From Limnoglobus sp. (GTDB lineage: Bacteria; Planctomycetota; Planctomycetia; Gemmatales; Gemmataceae), in the NCBI GenBank assembly GCA_025353985.1, contig JANXNT010000327.1, positions 1 through 6,672 on the forward strand: 6,672 nt of DNA, in the 5' to 3' direction. Positions 1 to 5,603 of this stretch are shown here, in pieces (position 1 is the stretch's first letter; each line of letters begins with the position of its first letter). The translations under genes and the position numbers were made by a program. The notes under the pieces were generated by a model that saw only the letters and a list, made by a program, of their open reading frames with translations, made no database searches and had not been told where the DNA came from.

Positions 1-293
1 GCAACGCGGCACGTAGTGCTGTGCGAACCCTCAGCAACAACACGGTACGCTTACGCAAGGTGTTTGTGTGTAAAACGACTTCAAAGCAAGAGAAGCGACA
101 AAATTGCGCAACTTCAAAACTTGCGCGTCGGGCTAACGGGAATCGCTGTGCTATGCCTATGCGTCGTGGATAGATACCTCATTTGCGATCTGTTGCATTT
201 GCGCGAAGTTTGCGAGGTTCTGCGTCCGAGGTTGCGGTTTAACCATATCCTAACGGATAGTTTGCCGACGTGACCTTTGTTTGAGACTGCTCC
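1..293. other. Non-coding leader upstream of the exosortase gene
   Basis: No gene is supported here. One forward frame stays open from base 1 to a stop at 271-273, but its translation is Cys/Leu/Arg-rich, resembles no family I know, and has codon use unlike the five downstream genes. The pentamer TTGCG occurs at 104, 121, 183, 199, 210 and 232. Two of these lie in a short inverted repeat, GCGCAA (106-111) and TTGCGC (121-126), with a 9-nt loop. A weak sigma-70-like pair can be drawn (TTGCGG at 232-237, GATAGT at 256-261, 18-bp spacer), but it matches consensus poorly. The region most likely holds the promoter and 5' leader of the locus. Confidence 0.4.
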
Positions 294-1301
294 GTGGAAC
301 CACAACCTCTGGCCGAGATTCTGCATTCGCGATCGTGGCGAATCATGCTCGGCGTGCTCGTCGTCTCGCTGCTGTTCGCGTTCCACACGGCGATCGCGGA
401 CATGATACGCGTCTGGAGCAATCAGGCGGATTATTCGCACGGGTTCCTCGTGCCGCTATTTTCGGCATATCTGCTATGGGTGCGTCGTTCGAAACTGCCG
501 CCGTTGGTCGAATGGCCGGAGTATTGGGGCTTGCTGCCGATCGTGCTCGGTGTTGCGTTGTCGAGTTGGGCAGGGATGACGAACATCGCGAAGGAGTTCT
601 GCCAGGGCGTTAGCCTGATACTCGCGTTAGGCGGTGTCGTGGCGTTACTGCTCGGGCGGGCAGGGCTGCACTGGGCGTGGCCGAGTCTGGCGTTCCTCAT
701 CTTTATGGTAAAGTTGCCCGACCGATTCGAGATTTTGTTCACGTTCAAACTGCGTCAAATTGCCACGACTGCAAGCAATTTCTTACTGCAAACGATCGGC
801 TACCCGTCGTACATTGCCGGGCAAGGTGGGACCGTCATCAATGTCGGCGATGTTCGTCTCGGCGTCGAATGGGCCTGTTCCGGCCTCAGTATGGTGCTGA
901 CATTCGTCGCGATTGGCACCGCGATGGCCCTACTTCTCGCACGGCCCATCGGCGACCGAATCGCCATCGTGCTCACGACGATACCGATCTCGATTGTGTC
1001 GAATATCATTCGCATTACCATCACGGCACTCGTTTACATTGCCGGTTGGCAGTGGCTCGGCGATAAGATCGTCCACGACTTTGCGGGCTGGCTGATGATG
1101 CCGTTCGCGCTGGCGTTCCTTTGGCTGGAACTCAAGCTCATCGACTGGCTATTCGTCGTCCCCGAGGCACCGGATCGCGACGATATTTTGAAGTCCGCAA
1201 CCGCGACGGCGGCGGCACAGTGGATCGTACCCGAACAACCGAGTAACGACAAAAACGATCTGCCACCGGCCGCTCCCCAACCGACGGGAGTCGCGCCGTG
1301 A
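294..1301 (+). CDS. Exosortase (EpsH/Xrt family membrane transpeptidase)
   Basis: A 335-residue polytopic inner-membrane protein with about eight hydrophobic segments between residues 16 and 289. Exosortases are thought to cleave the C-terminal PEP-CTERM-type anchor of exported proteins and pass them to the cell surface or matrix. The three residues expected of the family are present in order: Cys195 in VEWACSG, Arg240 in SNIIR, and His261 in HDFAGW. The early motif DYSHGFLVP (47-54 region) is also typical. The GTG at 294 is chosen because an in-frame TGA at 282-284 blocks extension and no other start lies between; a weak GAG (283-285) sits 8 nt upstream. ATG 345 (Met18) would cut into the first hydrophobic stretch. 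The tail from about 291 is Ala/Pro-rich and probably cytoplasmic. No EpsI (DUF3485) domain is fused or adjacent. The stop overlaps the next start as GTGA. The family is clear; the exosortase subtype cannot be assigned from sequence reading alone. Confidence 0.93.
   Translation: MEPQPLAEILHSRSWRIMLGVLVVSLLFAFHTAIADMIRVWSNQADYSHGFLVPLFSAYLLWVRRSKLPPLVEWPEYWGLLPIVLGVALSSWAGMTNIAKEFCQGVSLILALGGVVALLLGRAGLHWAWPSLAFLIFMVKLPDRFEILFTFKLRQIATTASNFLLQTIGYPSYIAGQGGTVINVGDVRLGVEWACSGLSMVLTFVAIGTAMALLLARPIGDRIAIVLTTIPISIVSNIIRITITALVYIAGWQWLGDKIVHDFAGWLMMPFALAFLWLELKLIDWLFVVPEAPDRDDILKSATATAAAQWIVPEQPSNDKNDLPPAAPQPTGVAP
1286..1290 (+). promoter_or_regulatory. Ribosome binding site for the VanZ-like gene
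   Basis: GGGAG lies 7 nt upstream of the GTG at 1298, inside the end of the exosortase gene. It supports this overlapping GTG over the next in-frame ATG at 1361 (Met22), which would remove the start of the first membrane segment. Confidence 0.55.
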
Positions 1302-2752
1302 ATGCCTCACCCGTGCCAAACCGGATCGCACCGGTGTATTGGTGGTTCGCGGTCGGCGTGATGGCGTTCACCGTCTACGGTAGCCTCGTGCCGTTCGAAT
1401 ATCACACGCTTTCGTTCTCGGATGCGACCGCGAAATTTCAGAAAATTCTCGCCGCACGGCTTGGCATCGATTCGCGTTCGGACTTCCTCGCGAATGGCTT
1501 GCTCGGGCTGCCGCTCGGGTTCTTTTTGCTGGCCGCGCTGCGTGCGGATCGCCGCCCGAACCCCGGCGCGACCGCATGGACGGGCATTGCCGTCTGGCCA
1601 CTGTGCGTGTTTTTCGCGGCGAGTGTCGAGTTCAGCCAACTCTGGTTTCCGGGGCGTACTTGTTCGCTTTCGGACATCGTCGCACAAGCGATCGGCGCGG
1701 CGATCGGAATGTTCCTTTGGACGATGATCGGTGCGACACTGACCGACACGCTTAAAGGCAGTCGCCACGGCGCGACCTGGCAGAGCACGGCGGGACGATT
1801 GACGATTGCCTATCTCGGCATACTCGTTATCGCGCAACTGATGCCGTTCGACATTTCGGTAAGTGGCTCGGATTTGTCGCGAAATTACCGCAATGCAACG
1901 GTGATACCATTCGGCGAACTGAACCGCGCCGATGTCGTCGAACCGTGGTCGAAAGTGCAATCGTGGCTCGAAGTCGCGGGGCTATATTTTATCGGCGGCG
2001 TCTTGCTCGGCAGCATTCCCCGCACGAGAGCGAAGCGACGAATTCCGCTCGGTGTGCTCGTATTATTGTGCGGGTTAATCCTCGGGGTGCTCATCGAGAC
2101 GGCGCAACTCACAATTAAAACACGCTCGCCGAGTGTGACCGATGCGCTCATAGGCGGCGCTTCGCTCTGGTTCGGCTGGGCGCTAGTGCAACTCACGATT
2201 CAACAAGCGAATGGCGATGGCATCGAACTCGAAGCCGCACTGATTTACGGTCAGGCGTGGGGGTTGTTGCTCATCCTGATCAACTGGAACCCATTTCAAT
2301 TCAACATGGCAATCGTGCCGGGGCGGTGGCAGGCGATCAATTGGATGCCGTTCGCGAATGCCAGCGAGCGAAACTATTTATACAGCCTCGAGCAGGCGAT
2401 CGTGAAGACCTTGCTGTTCGCGATATTTGGCGTCCTCGTCGCCGCCATCGGGCCATTATCGGATGCATCCAAACGGATGCGCTTATTCGCAGGCGCGATT
2501 ATTACCGGCCTGATCGCGAGTGTGCTAGAGTTCGGTCAGTTGACATTACCGACGCGGTTCGTCGAGCCTTCGGACGTGCTTTTTGCCTTGCTCGGTGGCT
2601 GGTTCGGCGGGTACGCCACCTGGAAAATCCGCCGCGACGCAGGCGAGAATTCGGCAAGCAAACCGATGCTTTTGCCTACGACAGGACTGCCAAGATTGAT
2701 TCACGACGACCCGATACTGGTGCGAATCGAAGGCGGACGCGGGGCACACTAA
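1298..2752 (+). CDS. Membrane protein with three tandem VanZ-like domains
   Basis: A 484-residue multi-spanning membrane protein made of three VanZ-like units, at about residues 15-145, 168-300 and 318-445. Each unit opens with a hydrophobic helix and a Pro-Phe pair (VPFEY at 31-35, MPFDI at 182-186, NPFQF at 331-335). Each ends with the same spaced motif E-x2-Q-x5-R-x5-D followed by a Gly-rich helix: E111/Q114/R120/D126, E267/Q270/R276/D282 and E411/Q414/R420/D426. VanZ was named for a teicoplanin-resistance accessory protein. Members are also common in exosortase/EPS loci, where their job is unknown, so antibiotic resistance should not be inferred. Single-unit VanZ proteins are usually about 150-200 residues, so this one is roughly three times that size. 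The gene overlaps the exosortase stop by 4 bp and has a GGGAG 7 nt before the GTG start. The last 40 residues are hydrophilic. The repeat structure is read directly; the biochemical role is unassigned. Confidence 0.85.
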   Translation: MNASPVPNRIAPVYWWFAVGVMAFTVYGSLVPFEYHTLSFSDATAKFQKILAARLGIDSRSDFLANGLLGLPLGFFLLAALRADRRPNPGATAWTGIAVWPLCVFFAASVEFSQLWFPGRTCSLSDIVAQAIGAAIGMFLWTMIGATLTDTLKGSRHGATWQSTAGRLTIAYLGILVIAQLMPFDISVSGSDLSRNYRNATVIPFGELNRADVVEPWSKVQSWLEVAGLYFIGGVLLGSIPRTRAKRRIPLGVLVLLCGLILGVLIETAQLTIKTRSPSVTDALIGGASLWFGWALVQLTIQQANGDGIELEAALIYGQAWGLLLILINWNPFQFNMAIVPGRWQAINWMPFANASERNYLYSLEQAIVKTLLFAIFGVLVAAIGPLSDASKRMRLFAGAIITGLIASVLEFGQLTLPTRFVEPSDVLFALLGGWFGGYATWKIRRDAGENSASKPMLLPTTGLPRLIHDDPILVRIEGGRGAH

Positions 2753-2774
2753 GCGTGCGAACGAACAAGATATT

Positions 2775-2851
2775 AACCGCAGAGTACGCAAAGTGCGCAG
2801 AGAATAGAAATCATGAGTTTTAACTTTGCGTTCTCTGCGCACTCTGCGGTT
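2775..2851. repeat. Imperfect inverted repeat built from 9-bp CGCAGAG-type units
   Basis: The left arm (2775-2804) starts AACCGCAGAGTACGC and the right arm (2822-2851) reads AACCGCAGAGTGCGC on the opposite strand. The outer 11 bp of the arms pair perfectly. Each arm holds three 9-bp units: CGCAGAGTA, CGCAAAGTG, CGCAGAGAA on the left, and CGCAGAGTG, CGCAGAGAA, CGCAAAGTT on the right (reverse strand). Because the units are similar, the arms can also pair one unit out of register, giving 13 perfect bp (2792-2804 with 2831-2843). The spacer is AT-rich. It begins 22 bp after the VanZ-like stop and ends 34 bp before the next start. It lacks a T-run directly after the stem, so it is not a classic intrinsic terminator, though a long hairpin here could end or process the upstream transcript. 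From memory, similar CGCAGAG repeats are scattered in intergenic DNA of several environmental phyla; I could not search to confirm. Confidence 0.85.
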
Positions 2852-2860
2852 GTAAATCTG

Positions 2861-2866
2861 TATTAT
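2861..2866 (+). promoter_or_regulatory. Possible -10 element before the Stp1-like gene
   Basis: TATTAT matches five of six positions of the sigma-70 -10 consensus and lies between the inverted repeat and the next start codon. No good -35 hexamer is seen at the proper distance, where the right arm of the repeat lies instead. It is a weak candidate for a promoter driving 2886 onward. Confidence 0.2.
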
Positions 2867-2873
2867 TTGCCAT

Positions 2874-2879
2874 GAGGAA
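2874..2879 (+). promoter_or_regulatory. Ribosome binding site for the Stp1-like gene
   Basis: GAGGAA ends 6 nt before the GTG at 2886. It fixes the start there and not at ATG 2940 (Met19), which would delete the first beta strand (RILFVKE) of the Rossmann fold. Confidence 0.6.
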
Positions 2880-2885
2880 CGACTG

Positions 2886-4112
2886 GTGTCATTAGAAAAC
2901 AGCACGGATGCGAACCGGATCTTATTCGTTAAAGAGCGTATGGCGTGGCCGCGCTCGAGTGGGCACGACGTTCACACTTTTTACATGATGCAGGCCTTGG
3001 CACAATCGGGGCACTCGGTCGCACTCGCAACATTCGACGCATCGCCTGCCGATGCGACCGCGAACGGCGGCCTCGAAGCCGAATTCTGCTTCCGCGATAC
3101 CAATCAATACGTGAATTTGACACCGATCCTGCTGACAAAATGGCAGGAAAAATTCCGCAGTTATTGGGGGATTTCGCACGAACGTATCCAGTGGGTGGCG
3201 AGTGTCGCCAAGGAATTTCGTGCGGATGCCGTCGTGGTTTCGGGGCTGAACGTGCTGCCGTACCTCGGGGCGTTACCCGCGGAAACGACCAAGATTTGGT
3301 ATGCGGCCGACGAGTGGGTTTGGCACCATTGGTCGCAACTGCGCGTGCTGCAAAAATCGACGTGGCACGAAGCCAAAGACGGAATTTTGAAGGGTATGTA
3401 CGAACGCGCGTATCGCCCGCTGATCGACCGCAACTGGGTGGTTTCCAAGGCCGACGCGAAAGCGTTTCTCTGGCTGATCGGTTGCCGAAATAACGACGTC
3501 ATTCCCAACGGGGTCGATGCGGATTACTACGCGCCGGGCGACGAAACGCCGACAGAAAACAGTTGCGTGTTCTGGGGTCGGCTCGATTTCGGCCCGAATA
3601 TTCAAGCGGTCGAATGGTTCTGCAATCGCGTGTGGCCGAAGGTGCGGGCACAAGTTCCCGACGCAAAATTTAACATTTACGGCTTCCAACCGGGTGCGGA
3701 AGTGATGCGGTTTCACGGCAAGAATGGCGTGAGCGTCACCGCCGATTTGCCCGACATTCGCACCGTTGTGCGATCGAATGCCGTCGTCGTGTTGCCGTTT
3801 GTCAGCGGTGGCGGCATCAAGAATAAATTGCTCGAAGCCGCCGCGATGGGAATGCCGACAATCGCCACGCCGCGAGTGGTGGAAGGGCTGAACGGGCAAC
3901 CACCGATATCCGCGTACCGCACGCCGTCCGAGTGGGCGATAGCACTCGTTGAGCTTTGGCAGAACACCGCAAAACGCGAACAACTCGGCCGCGATGTTCG
4001 TTCGTGGGTGGTCGAACATCATACATGGTCCGCATGTGCGGACATTGTGACGGCGGGCATTCGAAAGTCGTATAAATCGCAGCCCAAAGTGAATGTACTT
4101 GCCGTACGTTAA
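2886..4112 (+). CDS. Glycosyltransferase, exosortase-associated Stp1-like (GT-B, GT4-type)
   Basis: A 408-residue, mostly soluble protein with no signal peptide, expected to work at the cytoplasmic face of the membrane and transfer a sugar from a nucleotide donor during EPS or glycan synthesis. The N-terminal Rossmann half begins RILFVKERMAWPRSSGHDVH (11-30), the pattern of the PEP-CTERM-associated Stp1 sugar transferases (as I recall, TIGR03087). IWYAADEW lies at 137-144 and the linker motif IPNGVD at 206-211. The C-terminal half has FWGRLDFGPNIQAVEWF (229-245), KFNIYG (261-266) and the donor-binding GGGIKNKLLEAAAMGMPTIA (308-327). The C-terminal Glu of the usual GT4 E-x7-E motif is Glu317, but the first Glu position is Gly309; this substitution is usual in this subgroup and is no sign of decay. 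Length fits the family at about 400 residues. The GTG start has a good RBS. The gene follows the inverted repeat and precedes the ligase by 33 bp. Donor and acceptor sugars are unknown. Confidence 0.85.
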   Translation: MSLENSTDANRILFVKERMAWPRSSGHDVHTFYMMQALAQSGHSVALATFDASPADATANGGLEAEFCFRDTNQYVNLTPILLTKWQEKFRSYWGISHERIQWVASVAKEFRADAVVVSGLNVLPYLGALPAETTKIWYAADEWVWHHWSQLRVLQKSTWHEAKDGILKGMYERAYRPLIDRNWVVSKADAKAFLWLIGCRNNDVIPNGVDADYYAPGDETPTENSCVFWGRLDFGPNIQAVEWFCNRVWPKVRAQVPDAKFNIYGFQPGAEVMRFHGKNGVSVTADLPDIRTVVRSNAVVVLPFVSGGGIKNKLLEAAAMGMPTIATPRVVEGLNGQPPISAYRTPSEWAIALVELWQNTAKREQLGRDVRSWVVEHHTWSACADIVTAGIRKSYKSQPKVNVLAVR

Positions 4113-4145
4113 GCATCGAATACCCATGCAACCTCGCGCACAGAC

Positions 4146-5603
4146 ATGAAACAATATCTCTTTCTCATCGCACTGACATTCTTCGGGGTCGTCAGTTCGT
4201 TCTGGTGGACGCCCTACGCGGGTGTGGCACTCTACTATTTCTATGCGATTCTCCGCCCGCAATTCTTGTGGAAATGGACGCTCGACTCCGCACCCGTGTC
4301 GATCCCATGGTCGTTCTGCGTCGCCGGGTCGGCGATTGTCGGGTACATCGCATGGTCGTTTGGCGTCCTTTCGTTCGGTAAACGCGAATCGTCTTTGATG
4401 CGCTATCGGCCCAGGTTTACGCTAGCCCACAAGCTGATGATGATGTTTGCGTTCTGGATCGTTTGCAGTTATGCGCGGTCGAACGATCAAGCCACATCCG
4501 AAGAATGGTTCGGCGAATACCTCAAAATCTTTGCCATGTACTACCTCGCATCGCGCGTCGTGCGAACCCCCACGCAGATATGGGGATTGTTCATGCTCGT
4601 CGTAACGGCGGTCGGCTATATCGCATATGAAGCCAACATGATTTATCTACAGACGGGTAAGCTCATCTTATACAGTCGTGGTTTCGCGGGCCTCGATAAT
4701 AACGGTGCGGGCTTGATGCTCGCGCTCGGCGTGCCGCTCTGTTACTTCGCATGGGAGATGACCAAAGGCTGGTACCGCTACGGGTTCTTGATACTCATCC
4801 CCATCATCGTTCACGCGGTGCTCGGTACCTATTCGCGCGGGGCGATGGGGTCGATGATCGTCGCGTTGCCATTCTATTTACTGTACACGAGATACAAGAA
4901 GTTCTTCGCGTTCCTCCTCATGTGTGGCGTATTTGCGTTGCCGTTCATGGCGGGTAAGGAAATTCAGGATCGCTTCTTTAGTATCGAAAAACGCGAGGTC
5001 GATAGTAGCTATCAGGCCCGCGAATTGAGTTGGCGAATCGCGAAGGAGATCGCCTGGGATTACCCGATTTTCGGCGCGGGGATTCGCTGTTCGAACAAGG
5101 AAATGAAGCAGCGCGGGGCTGACATGGAAGGCCGAACCATTCACATGTTGTACCTGCAAGTGGCCGCAGACAGCGGTTGGATCGCGCTACTGATTTACGT
5201 CAGCATGGTAATTGCGACATTTATTTCGATCTGGCGAGCGAGGCGAAGGCTCTGGCGTCGCACCGATCCTGAATCGATGCGTGCGACCGCGATCCTCGGC
5301 GGCATCGAATGCTCGCTGATTAGCTTCCTCGTTGGGGCGACGTTCTTGTCGCTCGAGGTATTTGAAATTTCGTACTTGCTGCTGTTCATCGGTACGCAAG
5401 TGTGGGCATTGCTAAACGCGACCGATACGACGGTGAAGGAAAACCTGCCGGGGCAGTGGTCCGGCTCGCGATACCCGATGCCGAATGTGCAGGCGCGGCG
5501 TGCCCAACAACCCCCACCGCCACCACGTGGCCCGATGCCCCGACCGATGCCACAGGCCGCACCCGCCAACGGCCAGACCCGACCGGGGTTTCCGCAACGA
5601 TGA
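4146..5603 (+). CDS. O-antigen-ligase/Wzy-like membrane protein (exosortase-associated O-glycosylation ligase type)
   Basis: A 485-residue polytopic inner-membrane protein with about ten hydrophobic segments up to residue 424. It resembles the putative O-glycosylation ligases of exosortase systems (as I recall, TIGR03097), relatives of Wzy and WaaL that transfer or polymerise lipid-linked glycans in the periplasm. Landmarks are RGFAGLDNNGAGLMLALGVP (178-197), TYSRGAMGSM (228-237), then a long extracytoplasmic loop with SSYQARELSW (287-296), PIFGAGI (307-313) and IHMLYLQVAADSGW (332-345). Arg292 and His333 in that loop are candidates for the Arg/His pairs that this superfamily uses. The tail from about 432 is hydrophilic and rich in Pro, Arg, Gln and Met, including six consecutive prolines (455-460). 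This tail is unusual for the family. The ATG at 4146 has no clear Shine-Dalgarno. The stop overlaps the next gene's ATG as ATGA. Polymerase, lipid-A-type ligase and protein O-glycosylation ligase cannot be told apart from sequence. Confidence 0.85.
   Translation: MKQYLFLIALTFFGVVSSFWWTPYAGVALYYFYAILRPQFLWKWTLDSAPVSIPWSFCVAGSAIVGYIAWSFGVLSFGKRESSLMRYRPRFTLAHKLMMMFAFWIVCSYARSNDQATSEEWFGEYLKIFAMYYLASRVVRTPTQIWGLFMLVVTAVGYIAYEANMIYLQTGKLILYSRGFAGLDNNGAGLMLALGVPLCYFAWEMTKGWYRYGFLILIPIIVHAVLGTYSRGAMGSMIVALPFYLLYTRYKKFFAFLLMCGVFALPFMAGKEIQDRFFSIEKREVDSSYQARELSWRIAKEIAWDYPIFGAGIRCSNKEMKQRGADMEGRTIHMLYLQVAADSGWIALLIYVSMVIATFISIWRARRRLWRRTDPESMRATAILGGIECSLISFLVGATFLSLEVFEISYLLLFIGTQVWALLNATDTTVKENLPGQWSGSRYPMPNVQARRAQQPPPPPRGPMPRPMPQAAPANGQTRPGFPQR

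Noticed and set aside
1..273. An open forward frame from the left edge that might be the tail of an upstream gene
   Set aside because: The translation is Cys/Leu/Arg-rich without recognisable motifs and its codon use differs from the real genes. About 90 open codons can occur by chance, so it is left as leader sequence.
2461..2470. Perfect 10-bp palindrome GGATGCATCC with a nearby second GGATGC
   Set aside because: It lies inside the third VanZ-like unit, in a hydrophilic linker, with no other sign of a binding or attachment site; chance is enough.
1298..2752. Glycopeptide (teicoplanin) resistance from the VanZ match
   Set aside because: The neighbours are exosortase and glycan genes, with no vanH/A/X-type genes; VanZ-like proteins are broadly distributed and not diagnostic of resistance.
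2822..2866. Right arm of the inverted repeat as a rho-independent terminator
   Set aside because: The sequence after the stem is TGTAAATCTG and not a run of T, so the classic terminator pattern is missing even though the hairpin is strong.
3273..4262. A 329-codon open frame on the minus strand opposite the Stp1-like glycosyltransferase
   Set aside because: It is antisense to a gene with clear family motifs, its translation is His/Arg/Cys-rich and resembles nothing known, and it runs past the end of the sense gene. It is a codon-bias shadow.
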